Source of the DNA: Theristus sp. LFF4_11
Lineage: Eukaryota > Nematoda > Chromadorea > Monhysterida > Xyalidae
Direction of reading: 5' to 3'
DNA length: 64,000 bases
Assembly (NCBI GenBank): GCA_030248135.1
Contig: JASANC010002108.1
Location: 62,001-126,000 of the forward strand
Shown here: positions 26,901-38,900 of the stretch, one piece after another
How positions within the stretch are numbered: position 1 is the first letter of the stretch
How the letters are laid out: each line of letters starts with the position of its first letter
The notes under the pieces: generated by a model
What the model saw: the letters and a program-made list of their open reading frames with translations, nothing else
What the model was told of the DNA's origin: nothing
Database searches by the model: none
Made by a program: the position numbers and the translations under genes

Positions 26901-27977
26901 CGCGCTACGCGGGCACACTGTTCGGCCTGAGCAACACCGGCGGCACCGTCTCAGGCATCGTGGCGCCCTATGTCGCATCGGCGATGACACCGGAGGTCGG
27001 TGTTCAGTTGAGCGTCATTCAATGGCTGTCTGTTTGAAATACTTGAGATGAACTGAATCGGCACTCAATCAGCGACATACGGTCAAAACCAAAAAAATGA
27101 TGATTTCCTGTAGTTATTCGTGGACCTTTGAATAGAGGCCACAGTGGTGACCACGTTTTATTTGGATCACTTTGCCAATTTTGAATTCCAGCGTAATGCA
27201 CGAAACTGTTTACCTACATTGTATCTGTGCGCGCATTGAGTCTTGGGACCAAAATAAAAGATCATACTGAGTCGCAGAAACAAAAGAAAAGACAAATACC
27301 GTATTACCCCCATTAAACCCCCCCACCATTAATCCCCCCCCCCACCAATAAACCCCCACCCCCCCGACCAGTTTCCAAATAATCCCCCCCCCACAAATAA
27401 TCCCCCATGGGGGTTAATTGGAAACCTGTTTGAAACACATACCCAGCGAATTCAGTGGCTGAATGCAGTGACATTAGTGAAATTGTGCTACCAAAGGCCC
27501 CAAATGGATGAGTTAATCGTAATTTCATTACAAAAGGCTGTTACAAAAGGAAATCTCTGTGAAAAGTAGAAGTTTCTGCAACTTTCTTGCCTGCCATGCA
27601 AGGTATTTTTGCCATTTTTCAACAAAACCCCACCCCTAGAAATTTTTGTATAATAAACCCCCCCCCACCAATAATCCCCCCCCCACCAATAAACCCCCAC
27701 CCCTAAAAGTCGCTGACGTATTAATCCCCCATGGGGGTTTATTGGGGGTAATACGGTATGATGATCACAATTTTAGGGCAGCCTCGGACAGTGGCGCATG
27801 GTTTTCTGGGTGGCAGCAGCTGTACTCCTGTTCGGCTGTTTGTTTTTCGTGATATTCGCCGCTGGCGAAGTGCAATCGTGGGCGGTTGATCCCGAAGAGA
27901 ACCTAGAAACTGGCACTTCGGAGCTGAAGAGCTTGAAAGCTGAAAATGATGAAAATAACGCAGATATTGCCAAATGA
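23961..27977 (+). CDS. SLC17-family anion transporter (sialin / vesicular glutamate transporter type)
   Basis: Nine exons (23961-24206, 24330-24417, 24499-24644, 24884-25058, 25568-25701, 25948-26097, 26328-26460, 26754-26995, 27777-27977) give 504 residues with consistent phases; sialins are about 495. This major-facilitator protein should have 12 membrane helices and move organic anions or phosphate across plasma or vesicle membranes. Visible signatures are the first helix ending [11 protein letters not shown], a glycosylation-type luminal loop (NVTG, NETD), GFFWGY-like [22 protein letters not shown], the [14 protein letters not shown] block, and [14 protein letters not shown]. The C-terminal tail is acidic. 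ATG 23,961 is the first in frame; it follows an AG and could lie in an exon continuing upstream. Introns 4, 7 and 8 hold MITEs. The substrate cannot be decided by eye. Confidence 0.92.
25140..25302. mobile_element. palindromic MITE in SLC17 intron 4
   Basis: Contains GGCAATCAGCTGGTCGGTTG, GTGATGCATGCTTTC and the terminal TTAGAGTTCGACTG, all shared with the element at 26,511-26,675. The arms are more diverged than in that copy, so the edges are approximate. Confidence 0.6.
26511..26675. mobile_element. palindromic MITE in SLC17 intron 7
   Basis: A 165-bp element with ends CAGTCGAACTCTAAAT and ATTTAGAGTTCGACTG. The arms contain CAATCAGCTGATTGG and its inverse, and the centre has GATGCATG. A TA follows the right end, and AA precedes the left end where TA would be expected. 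Nearly the whole element can fold into one hairpin. Confidence 0.8.
27165..27275 (+). repeat. short dispersed repeat in SLC17 intron 8
   Basis: Copy of the family with TTTTGAATTCCAGCG, ACGAAACTGTTTACC, GCGCGCATTGAGTCTTGGG and ACCAAAATAAAAGATCATAC. It lies just upstream of the MITE at 27,297. Confidence 0.7.
27297..27758. mobile_element. MITE with CCGTATTACC termini in SLC17 intron 8
   Basis: Same family as 2,205-2,668, in inverted orientation. Ends CCGTATTACCCC and GGGGTAATACGG are flanked by TA, with C-run and G-run subterminal blocks and the shared centre with GCTGAATGCAGTGACATTAG. It lies 18 bp upstream of the acceptor of the last SLC17 exon. Confidence 0.88.
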
Positions 27978-28416
27978 ACGAATTTTTTGGTGGTTTTTTA
28001 TTGTTTTTTGAACTTGGACGCGTTTCTGTTGCTTTGGAAATGTTTTTCTGTTTTTTTTGCATTTTTTTGGAAAAAGAGTGTACACATTTCTCGTTAACTA
28101 TTGTTGTGTCCGTATCGTGTAACTAGGGTATTATCAACTTTTTATTACGTAGAAAGGAAACCAGTTTCAATCTTTATGTGACAATTCAGAATAGATTGAG
28201 CGATTCTGTTTTTTCAGAGAACTCAGATCACTACCAATCATTTTGAATTCCCGCGTCATGCATGAAACTGTTTCCCGAATGCGCACATTGAGTTTCGGGA
28301 CCAAAATAAAAGGTCATACGATACCGTACTTGTGTGAGGTTTTGAAACTGTAACAAAAAGAAATTTATGTTTAAATTTTGAAGTGATGGTTGGTTGGTTA
28401 GTTATGTTGTCGTATG
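27978..28416. other. SLC17 3' flank with a dispersed-repeat copy
   Basis: Contains a copy of the short dispersed repeat (GAATTCCCGCGTCATGCATG, then GGGACCAAAATAAAAGGTC) at about 28,236-28,320. No gene is seen. Confidence 0.5.
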
Positions 28417-28419
28417 TAG

Positions 28420-29110
28420 AGTTGTTTAACAAAAATCGAAATTTAAAAAAAATAATAAAAAAAAAAACAAATATGCCGATTTTTTTAAAACACTCGAAAA
28501 ATTTTCCTCTAATTCGAAAAATCTGAAAACCTCAATTTTGGCACAATTTTTCGAAAGTTCAACAAATTTTTTTTGGATATTACCTCGTTAAACCTTTAAC
28601 AGTCGATTTTGGACCGTTTTACCGACTGATTTCAGGCTTCAACAACATCTGCGATGAAGTTTTTGAGCGTCCCAAAGGTTGGCTAAGGCTTACCATTTCC
28701 GATGCAGATAAGGTGACGATTCGCCTCGCAATCTAAATTTGAGCGTCCGAGCTGCTCCGTTTGCAAGCGTTACGTTGTCTGGTTGCTGTTTCGTGTCCTG
28801 CCGTCGCGACACATCATCAGAATTGATCGAATTTCAAGCCGGTATGTGTATTTTTACTTGGGCTGGGGACAATTAGTGACGTTATGGGGGTCAAAACACA
28901 AGAAGAGGTATGGTAACAGTTTGGAAAAGGGGTAAATGAGGTCGCCAAAACAAAATCTGGAAAGTTCCGCCATGCGGGAGTCATTCGGAAGTCGCTTGCA
29001 TATCATATGTGGTTCTTCGAACTCCTTGATTGATTTAGCACAACTTTGATTTTTGGAATTTAGAAAAAAAACAAAAGTGACGATTTTTGTTTGTTTTTTA
29101 ACTACCCTAG
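28420..29110. mobile_element. hAT-like element, third member of the A/B family
   Basis: Starts TAGAGTTGTTTAACAAAAAT and ends TTTTTAACTACCCTA. The interior matches element B (TTTTACCGACTGATTTCAGG, GTCATTCGGAAGTCGC and other blocks). It has decayed more, since its 8-bp flanks do not match. It lies between the SLC17 and LOTUS-Tudor genes. Confidence 0.75.
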
Positions 29111-29317
29111 GCGTGCCTTTGCACTCAATATTCACGAGAAAAAAACAAGATTGTTCTGATCATCATTTTTGTGCGTCGCCGCCGGCCACGCCACTGCACT
29201 GGCAAAATAGTAATTCGCAGTGACAGAATAAGATTCCAAACATCGACGAAATCTGCTTTGGTGTTGGTTTTTTAACTTTTGGACTTTGCATTGGCTTCGG
29301 TCGCAATACAGTCTCCA

Positions 29318-32300
29318 ATGGCTGCTTTCGGCAGTGGAAATAACAATGGTCAGTTCGTTTTGTAGCAATTAGTTCGTCGTTGTTGTTCAGTTCGTTTTGT
29401 TGTGATTAGTCCGTCGGTTGTTTGTGTCAGAGCAGAGCTATGCGTTGCTGAACGCTGTTTTATGAATGCACCTTCAACCTTCGTTTTTTCAACACAAAAC
29501 AAAACAAACATCCATTGTTATATTGTTTCAGAAGAATTAGAATGTGTCAAAAGGGATCTGCGTGCGTTGTTGATTTCGGTGAGCAAACATGGCATTCGCC
29601 CGCACATGCTTGCCGGAGATTACAAGTGCGCTTGTGTATTTCTTGGCTTCGCTTCTTCGGATTGACTGTTTTGCACAAAAGTGACAATATGTTCAACTTT
29701 AAACCCCAAAGCTGTTTCCTGAAAGTAAACTGTTGCAGAGACACGAACGGCAACGCTATACCATTCCGAAAGTTTGGCCACACCACTTTGTCGTCGTTCC
29801 TGCGTTCGATGCCCGACGTTTGTCGGGTGAGTTCTGCTTTGCAGTAAAATTCATTTCTCTCACAGTCAACGATACAGTGACTCATCCGAGTTTGATAGCT
29901 GCATTCGTGTTGAGGACTCGAAAATTGTTTGGGGCGTAAAAATGAAAAATAACGGCGATCAAACCCGTCGCAGTTTGGCACAAACCGCGACGGATGTGAG
30001 GCTGTGTTCCCGGTTGCCGATGAGTCGAGTGCGCACATTGCGCGATTGGTGGCGACGACGAAGAAGAAGTCTGCTGGCAGGGGTGCTGCGGCGCCCGGAC
30101 GGGTCGGTACGTTCGCACTCGAAACATCGTTCGTTCACACAAACCGTAGCTGACTCTAAATTGGTACACCACTTTTCCGCAGTGACGGCGGCAACTAAAG
30201 CCGTGAAATGTTCACAATTCACTCAAACGGTTTCAAAACGTTTGTCCAGGCAGCCGCAATCTGTCGCAAGAACGCGCGTGTGTCTCACACAAGGAGCACC
30301 AGCGAAAGCAGCGCATTCGATCGCGGTCCGCCCATTCGTTCGCGACACCGTCGCCACGGACACACCAATCGGGGTCGTCGCGCGAAACGCCACCACCACG
30401 AACGCAGCCCGATCAGCCACGATCTGCGATCGCTCACCAGAGTACCGACCGGCGCGCATCGACTACGATGGACCATAACGTGAAATATCCGTTATTACTG
30501 AAATCTGAATGCTTTCTTGCATCCTATTGTTTTCTATTTTTTCTATTCTTTTTTTCGCTCCGTGTTCCAGGTGACTCGCACCAATTCATGCACGGATACG
30601 GCCAATAACGGTGCATCCACGTCAACGGCGTTTCCAGTCGCGGCCTCTTCCATCCGAAACAACAACAACAATAACAGTTTGTCGAGTTTTTCAGCGTCCA
30701 CCAGTTCGTTTGCACGTCCGCGTCAGTTTGATAATCGACGAGACAACGACGACGACGCCTACGAGAAGCGTCGTGGTGGTCGTGATGATGGAGCAATGTT
30801 TTCGTTCTCCCAGTCTTGGAGTGTTCGTGTCTCGTGAATGCTTACGCTTTTTTCCGTTGCCTTTTTGCAATGTGGTTCGTGCATGAATGGCACTGATTTG
30901 AGTTTCAAGATAATGTGCAGCTCAGTGTCAACTTGGACCATCAGAATACGCGATCGATTTTTCATTATGCCCGCCAGTCTGGCAAGCGGCACGCCATTTC
31001 TTTATATTTGTGATTCCTGAATTGCCGATTCTTGTTTGCCGAAAACAAACCATTTTTGCAGCAACCGGCGCGCGCGAGGTCGATCCGCGGGAGGCGCGGC
31101 AACGGTAATGCAGCTTTTCTGATGTTCTGTGTTTATCTGAGAAAAGTGTGTCGCTGCCGCAATTGGGGTTCCTTCGATTTCACACGTGGTGACGTCAGAG
31201 ACGTTTGGTTTCTCTCAGGCGGTGCATTCAACATGGACCACCTGAAGTCGAGCATCCGTGCGCAACCGACTCAGCAACAACAACCGAACTCAATGTCCAC
31301 CACCACGACCGCGAACAATCGTGATCATCAGCAACAGCAAACTGGCAGGCCGGAGACAACAACGACGAGCCCATTGGCGCTCGCGGCGACTAGTTCGCGA
31401 TTCAGATTGGAGGTGGATTGTTTTGTGAATGAAACCTTACAAGCTGATTGGCTTGATCCAAGTTCGTTGTCGACCAATCAAGTTCTGAATGCAAGTGCCG
31501 CGAATCAGCGTTCTACCCAAGACAACAATACAAGACAAAAAAAAACGTTTTTGTGTTCAGGAAAACCGACCAGCCAACCAATCGATACGAATGACCGACC
31601 AGACGAAACGATCGTTTCAAGACCAGCCACCGCCCGCTGCGACCAGCTGCGTGCTTGGGCCCCCCACAGCGAAGTCGACGACAGCACCGAGTGCACCGAG
31701 TGTATCGAGTGGCTGCGCGGAGACTTCGAGTGAATCGCTGCAAACTCGATCGTTCGCTGCTTCGTTCAGCGACTTCAAAACTTCGAACCGCAATCGGACG
31801 GCAACGAATTGTGGTTGGTGACGCTGGCTGGCTTTTTTACTGGTTGTCTGACTGGGATGACTTGATAAAACAAAAAAAGGATAAAACACTGAATGACTTG
31901 AAAATTGTGAATCTCATTGGAGCTTTTCTTTGCTTCTCTGAGGTTTATATGACCGAAATGCAAGTATGACGTTTTTTCATTCAGACGCACCGCCTGTCAA
32001 CACGAACACATCGTCCACATCACAATCAGGCCATCCTCCAAAAGTGGGCGACGTTTTGCGTGCGCTGCTCGCTGTGCTCGACCGAGAGTCTGCTGCCATC
32101 CCGGTGTGTCTTTTTCGGTCCTGTTTTTGAAAATAGAAGAGAAAATAGGTTTTTTTCGTTCACTGCAAAACCCGTAATTGGGTTTCAATCGCTTGTTTAA
32201 TGGCACAAAAAACCTGAAGTGACTGAGATCACACGCTTTTCCAACCGAGCAGTAATTCCTCACGAGCGAGTAATTCCTCGCCGCAAATCAAACCCGGCTC

Positions 32301-34914
32301 CTCGCCAATTCGGACATCAAAATAAGCTCGGAACAGGTGAGCGAGCTGTCACGACGTCTGCGCCCGGAGTTTGGCGGTCTCGAGTATGACCCGGTGTTGT
32401 CGCACGGTCGTTCGTGGCCGGATCTGCTGTGCGGCGCGTTCCGAGCGTACGTCGTCCAACAGACGGACGCACACACCAACGAGCAGACGGTCATGTCGCG
32501 TAAGACGTACGAAACGATGAAGTCGTTACGGGGCAGCGTCAGCGAGCTGGTGGCTTCGACGAGCGGACAGTCGACGACCAACGACGGCACATATGCGCAT
32601 CTGCATGGTAAATGCATGCTCGCTGCGCAGTGTTCGCTTCAGTTGCATTTGTATTCAGGCTGTTTGGATGTTTCGACGTGTGCTGTTGTGTTGTGGTTAT
32701 ACGTGTGTGTGTCGGTGTTTCGTTATGCACGTGCAGCGTTTGCTCGCTTGGACGCTTGTTTTCATTTATGCACTTGCCTGACGAATAAAACGACAACAAC
32801 AACAACAACAATACCGGGTTATATAAGCGAGTGCAGTCGCCTGGGACGCTCACGATATTGCCGAGGTGCACTAATGGATCAAGGAATCTAAACCCACATT
32901 GTTGTTTGCTTTAGTTGCACGCGCACCACATGGATCACCACCTCCGCCATCGTCACCAGCACTGCCGCTGCTCTACGGTCATTTGGCGCCACTCGAGTCG
33001 GAGATCGACCGCGAACAATTGCCCCCGTCGCTCGCCGGGTGGTACGGCACGCACAGCAGCACTGGCCGTTCTATTCGGGTATTCGAGAAAACGATGTTCA
33101 TGACTGAAAAAAATGAAATGAAATGAAAAAAAAATGAAACGGTTTCATCGTGTTCTTGGCAGAAAACGCTGTGTCGCATGCTGCTGTGCTGTACTGTGTG
33201 TGTGTGTGTCATCGTGCTTTGCACACAAACGTGACGAATTTGTGTACAACATGTGTTAGGCTTGTTTAAAGCCTAAAAATGCCCAACGACTGTTTCACCA
33301 GTGTTCTTCTCTTGTTCAGATTGTGCTCACTCATTACAAATCGATCGACTGTTTCCATTTCGTTCGTCACGATCGTTGGGCAGATTTGCAGCGGCTACAG
33401 ACGTCCATGAACGAATGCTACGCAAATGCAGCCGAGCAAGTGAAGGTGGCACTGTTGAACTCAAAAAGTTTTTTTTTGAAATTTGGGGTTTTTAAAGTTT
33501 TTTTGGTTTGTTCAAACCTGTCAGATTTCTTTGCAGCACACAGTGCGAGAGAAAATTGACGAAGAAAGAACGGGGATCATTTTTTGGTTAAAATCAAAAC
33601 CCTCATTGGTTAAATATGTCTTCTTTCTAACTCGATTCTGTTCCTTCTTCTCTCGTGCGCTCTTTATTCTTCTGAAAACAAATTCACAGGTTTAAGCAAG
33701 CATACTTTAAATGGATAAAGAGTGCGTTTTCATTGGTAGATCGCGCGGCACCACCTGGTGGTCAACATCTTGTGTGTCGCTGAAATGGAGCCTGGCCGCT
33801 TTGAACGTGTGCTGGTGGTCAATGTGGATGATACTGACTCGGCAGCAGCTGGCCACGAGCACGTGGTATAGTTGGAGAACATTTGATCTTGCGCAAAGAT
33901 GGCTGAAAATGTGAAAATCACAACGCTTACAATTTCAATTTGTTCCTTTTTTCATGTTTGGGGTGACGTTTTGTGAGCAGATTATTCCACCAAGACCCGT
34001 TCATACGAACGTATCCGTATGGGGCACTGCATGTGTTATGGACAGGTCTCGTGTTGTTCCGTGCTGTCGTCCATGGAGAATGGGCGTTTATTTTCCACTT
34101 CTTTGCTGCCATGCACTTTTCTCTTGTCTCTCTCAGCAAGTGTCTGCCGTCGACTACGGCTACACAACATCGATCTCCGCCAACCAACTGTACCGCTTGC
34201 GATCGAACTTTCTCGAGCTACCTGCGCAGTCGTTCGACGCGAATCTGTACATGTATCGCCCATTAAATTCGGTCTGCTTGTTAATCGTAGTTTTGAACTT
34301 AGTGAATTTTTGTCAAATATTGTGAACATGAACTGACTCGTGCGTTTCGTTGTGTTTTTGTAGTATAAAACTCTATGCCCTTTTTGTCACTTTTCAGTTC
34401 TTTGTAAGATCGGGCTCCTAATTCCTGATAATACTCGGATCACACCAATTATTTTGTATTCCCGCGACGTGCCTGAAACTATTTACCCCATGCGCATATT
34501 GAGTCTCGGAACCAAAATGAAAGATCCCAGTACTTTTTTTATCGTTTTTCGACAGTTCCATTTTTTATTCAGAGCGCCGCCGTGCGTGACGGCATTCGCA
34601 GATCATTCGAGCGTTTGACCAACAATCCGCATCGGTTACTGTACGCGTTCGTTCTGCTGTATTCGGTTCGTCAGAGATTCTCTCGCGTTTTAGGAGGAGA
34701 TCGTCTTGCGTTGCGTCAGGCTTGCCTCGGCTTGTTGCTTGTTGCATTTGCGCATGAGGTCTGTGTGAAATTCTTTTTTCTTTATTTGCAGGAAGATGAC
34801 AAAGTGTTGTGCGACATCGCTGTGAATCGAGACGACGGATCGTTCTCGTACTTGTCGCAGGAATTGATGCAGTCGGGCTTGATTGTCGAAGCTGAGGACG
34901 AAATCAACTGGTAG
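29318..34914 (+). CDS. LOTUS-domain and extended-Tudor protein (TDRD5/TDRD7, Tejas/Tapas type)
   Basis: Proposed exons: 29318-29348, 29532-29625, 29739-29826, 30250-30441, 30571-30822, 31062-31104, 31219-31412, 31561-31810, 31985-32103, 32337-32607, 32915-33078, 33320-33439, 33740-33862, 34137-34246, 34575-34650, 34792-34914, giving about 749 residues. Domains in order: a LOTUS (OST-HTH) domain near residues 11-75 (KRDLRALLISVSKHGI, KFGHTTLSSFLRSMPD); a disordered region rich in Ser, Asn, Gln and Arg with RSIRGRRGNGG; a second LOTUS near 395-450 (DVLRALLAVL, VSELSRRLRPEFGGLEYD, GRSWPDLL); and a C-terminal extended Tudor (ERVLVVNVDD, VDYGYTTSISANQLYRL, LYAF, SQELMQSGLIVE). Such proteins act in germ granules, binding RNA, Vasa-type helicases and methylarginine ligands. 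Exons 4-6 and the ends of exons 8 and 15 are the least certain. Confidence 0.85.
34430..34530 (+). repeat. short dispersed repeat in a LOTUS-Tudor intron
   Basis: Copy of the family with GTATTCCCGCGACGTGCCTG, TGCGCATATTGAGTCTCGG and ACCAAAATGAAAGATC, in the intron before exon 15. Diverged from the copies at 27,165 and 28,236. Confidence 0.65.
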
Positions 34915-35286
34915 GGTAAACTAAAAGCACTAATTCTCCGTTCTCAATTTATTTCATTTCAACGCGCTCGAAGGCGGTAACGACCAAGAACAGTCACTAA
35001 TCACCATCTTTACTGACGAACTAAATTCATACAGCCGATCAGCCAGCTACAATTAAAATTTTTTTAATGTTTGTCATTTGCAGATAGGGATGGATCCGGC
35101 AAATTTGCCGGAATCCGGGCCGGATCCGGCAAAAGCCCATTCCGGCCGGGCCGGATCCGGCAAAAATTGCCGGAATCCGGACCGGAATGGCCTTTTTATG
35201 TCTAAAAAACATCTACGCACATTTCGTCGCTTCTTCTTCACATTTTCAGCATAAAACGCGGCAAGAAACAAGTCCATTTTTTTTTT
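34915..35286. repeat. GGATCCGGC-rich inverted repeat, possible transposon end
   Basis: From about 35,085, TAGGGATGGATCCGGC is followed by alternating GCCGG and CCGGATCCGGC motifs. TAGGGATG is a hAT-like terminus, but no matching second end was found before the LTR element at 35,287. The rest of this stretch is 3' flank of the LOTUS-Tudor gene. Confidence 0.5.
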
Positions 35287-35927
35287 TGAAGTGTGCACCC
35301 CGGGTGTAACGGTTTGTTCGCACTAAGGACGTTTGACCTCCACGCTCCGAGTCCCCGGCCTCGAGCGCCGATGTGGCGATCTGCACGCTCGGAACTTCGT
35401 CGACCTGCACTTTTGCTCAAAGTGAAAACACACGTTTGCGTTTGGTTGTGTGTGTGTGTGTGTGTCAGTCGTTAATGTTTCCACAGTTAATTCACAATTC
35501 AGTTCGTTTCTCTCTTTTCATTTTATCATTTATTCGAATAAAACAGTCGACAGAAGAAGAATAAAACGGCGCCGCTTCAATAAAACTTTCTCGACGTTAA
35601 TACAGGAAAGACGGTCAGTAACTCAAGAAGCAGAAGAATAAAACACGAACTGGCGCTAACTGACACCGAACAATAGCCGGGCACGGTTATTTATACAGTA
35701 AGTCACGTGACACCGGATTAACTGGGGTTAGGAAAGAAACAACCAATCAATACACAGCAACATAGAACACGAACCAATCAGACGCGACCACAACTACCAA
35801 TCAGAAACGAGTAGGCGAGTGTCTGCACACACGCACCCTGTTATACGCAGTCACGCCAGGCACTCCCAGCACGCGAAAAGAGAACGGTGCGCCGCAAGGA
35901 AGCATGAGGCTAAAGTAGGCCATTACA
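35287..35927 (-). repeat. long terminal repeat (left; 3' LTR of a minus-strand element)
   Basis: This 641-bp sequence is repeated at 40,348-40,985 with only scattered differences. Read on the minus strand it begins TGTAATGGCC and ends GCACACTTCA, the TG...CA rule of LTRs. On the minus strand a purine-rich tract (GAGTGGGGGAGTAGGG) immediately precedes it, as a polypurine tract should. Confidence 0.85.
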
Positions 35928-38900
35928 GTACCCTACTCCCCCACTCGGAGCGACCTCGCGACGACATTCTCCCTACGTAGCCGAATGCCGGGATTCTGCG
36001 AAACGAGAGGGCATGCAGCAAACCTGCACCCATTCCTGAATCGTATCAATGACCGCGTCACACAAAGACAAAATTAAAAGCAAAAACCCAAAAGTTACAC
36101 ACACACACAATTAAACTTTACAATCAATCATAACCGTGGAACTCTACAAAACATTTAAACTGTTAGAATTTCTATTGCTTGAAAACTAAACTTTCAAATT
36201 GACACAAAAATGAGAAACTCCTGAACTACAAAAACCAAAATCAATATCCTGAAACTGAAAACTTGTAGAACTTGGAATTCAGTTACAACACACAAAGCTA
36301 AACTACTATTTTCAAAAACTTCACAAAATAACAAAACTTCAAAAACCAATTGTTGTGGTCTCTATTGTAGAAATCAAAACTTCAAAATTAACTTCTGCAG
36401 AATTATTATGGACTGGAAAACACAAAACTTCTGGAAAACATACAAAACTTCTAAACTGCAGAACAAGAAAACATCGGAAATTTCTAGATGGATGAATTAC
36501 AAGAAAATAATAAAATCTGAATCCCTGAAACCACAGTAAAAATCCAAAACCTTTCAAAGTTATTTCAGAAAAATACTAAACATTTATTTCTTTCAAAAAT
36601 ACACAAACCAACAAACTTTTTTACCGCCCCTCTCGAAACAATCCAAACATCTTCTGTACCTGGGGCCTCGCAATTGACAAAAATTCAAAAATCAAATTTC
36701 AAAACTTCTAAGCTTCAAAACACTTAGAATAAACGGAACCATGAAAACAATTCAAAACTAGTTGGTTAATGGTCAGTTCAGTGCCTGTTAAAATTTCAAA
36801 ACTACACAACACACAAACGACACACAAACCGAAACGACACACATTCACAGAGAACAACTTCTGGCGCACCTGGCCAAGGAAACCAAAACACACAAGCTTG
36901 CAACACACACTAAAACGTACAGACCATCTGACTCCAGCGCCCACACAAAAAAACACCGAAAAATCCAAAAATCTGAAAACTTTAAAACTAATAAAACCAA
37001 ACTGTAAGAAAGGTGGAAGAACCGTCCGAGGAAGACCAAAAATTTCAACAACTGTACTCAAAACCCAAAAACCAAACCAAAACTGTGGAACTGTGGAAAA
37101 CTAAAACCAAACTCAGAACAAAAATAAAACTCTTGAGGTTTCCAAACAACTGAAACGTTCAAAACAACTCACAACGCCAGATCTTTCGGCACACAATAAA
37201 TCGCAACTTTTCTTCACAGCTAAACAGTCCAACGGCAAAACACCATCGTCGCACAGCATCCGCGCATCTGACCGTTCTCGACTCGACGCACAAACGAACC
37301 ATCTTCACGACGAACAGCACGATCCATCTTCACGACGAACAGCTGACGATTGAATTTAGTACTATTGTTCTGTTGTTGAATCGACAATTGCTCTGTTGCT
37401 GAATTGAACCAAGATGAATGTTGAGGAGCTGCAACCAACTCGACGATCATCGACAATGCTCACCCTCTCCCCAGGGTGAGAACGGGGGGTTCCGACGCTT
37501 CGAACCACCACCATCCCCCCTTCAAATTGCGACGACCCCGGCGCAACACAACTCCTCAACGCTGTTGAATTCCATTGTTGTTCGTCACCATCCGCCATCC
37601 GACGCTCGTCCATCCATCGCTATTAAATGCCTATAGCCTCCATGCTTATGGCATTCATGTTCGACGTTCGCTCATGTTCGATCAAGTCATTTTTCTCAAC
37701 TCGCTGATAGATCCCTCCATGGATTTGATCTTTCCACGCTCCAGACGACTCCATTCCATTCGAACTCATAGGTCCCTCCATGGACTTGATTCAACCATTC
37801 GACGCTCCAGGCGGCTCCACAGTGCGGCGCTCTTTCTAACCATTCGACGACTATCTCGCATTCGACTCCACTGCTGCGTTCTCCATTGCTTATGCCCATC
37901 CAGTTCTGCAATTTCCGCGCTCAAAACAGTCCGTCGTTAAGACGCAAATCGTTCAGCGGCAGCCCGACAACTTTCGTCGCACCATTTTCCAGCCGGACGT
38001 CTCCATTGGAAAACATCATCCATAGCACCTTTGTTGGTCTTCGACGCGCGCTGTCTAATCGCAACAAAATCCACTGCGCTGCACCGTTCGACAACGTGTG
38101 ACTCCTTGTTTCGACGAATCCACGGCGTTTTGAGCTGACCACCGCTTCTGCTACTGACACTCAACCAACATTGCCCCATTATCGCACCGGTCATCTTGTT
38201 CGGGCGGAGTTTCAGTCGCGTTCCTCGACGCTGAGGTTTACCAAAACCACCTGCAGGATTTCCAAACGTCGGTCGCTGATCTGATTTGCGCAAGCTCAGG
38301 CTCCATGCACTGAGCGACGGCCGTCTACTCCCGTCAACCCAAACTTCATGACAATGCGACCTCTCAACCAGGGCAATATCATTTCAGGAGAACAGGCGAT
38401 CCACGGAAGTCTGTGCGTCCTCCAAATGTCCACATGTTCGACTGCTGCGCAACAGCCAAACACATCCAGACGACGCTTTCCGCACTTCCGAATCCAGCCG
38501 TTCATCCACATCAGTAGCGTTTCCGTGGTCATTGCGCCCTTTTTTGCCGGTCGTCTTCCAAAGAATGCGAACGCTGTCAACAACACGTGCAGTCGTCAAC
38601 CCTCTGGTGCTACACCTCCATGTGCAACTCTCTCGTCATCGAGCACCGCTTCCAGATTTCCATGACTGTTTCCACCGCGGCTCCATTTTCCAACTAGCCT
38701 TCAGCTCTCTCCATCGGACGGCACTTTTCTGCAGCAGCGTTATCCACAACGAAACAGTCGAACACCATCTTTTTGGGCGCTATCACTCCATTTCGGTAGC
38801 ATCAATCAATTGAATCCCTTCTGCTTTTCCATGAGTCGTCGAGGAACATCCATTTTTTTACTGCGCCAAATCCACTGCCGTGCGTTTCACCATTATTCGC

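Noticed and set aside
30223..30478. Long overlapping open frames on both strands around 29,900-30,480
   Set aside because: GC-rich Arg/Ser coding DNA leaves several frames open. Only the plus frame from 30,250 fits the splice phases of the LOTUS-Tudor gene.
33640..33740. Extra exon starting at a CAG near 33,690 in the LOTUS-Tudor gene
   Set aside because: The frame is short and would break the phase that joins 33,439 to 33,740.
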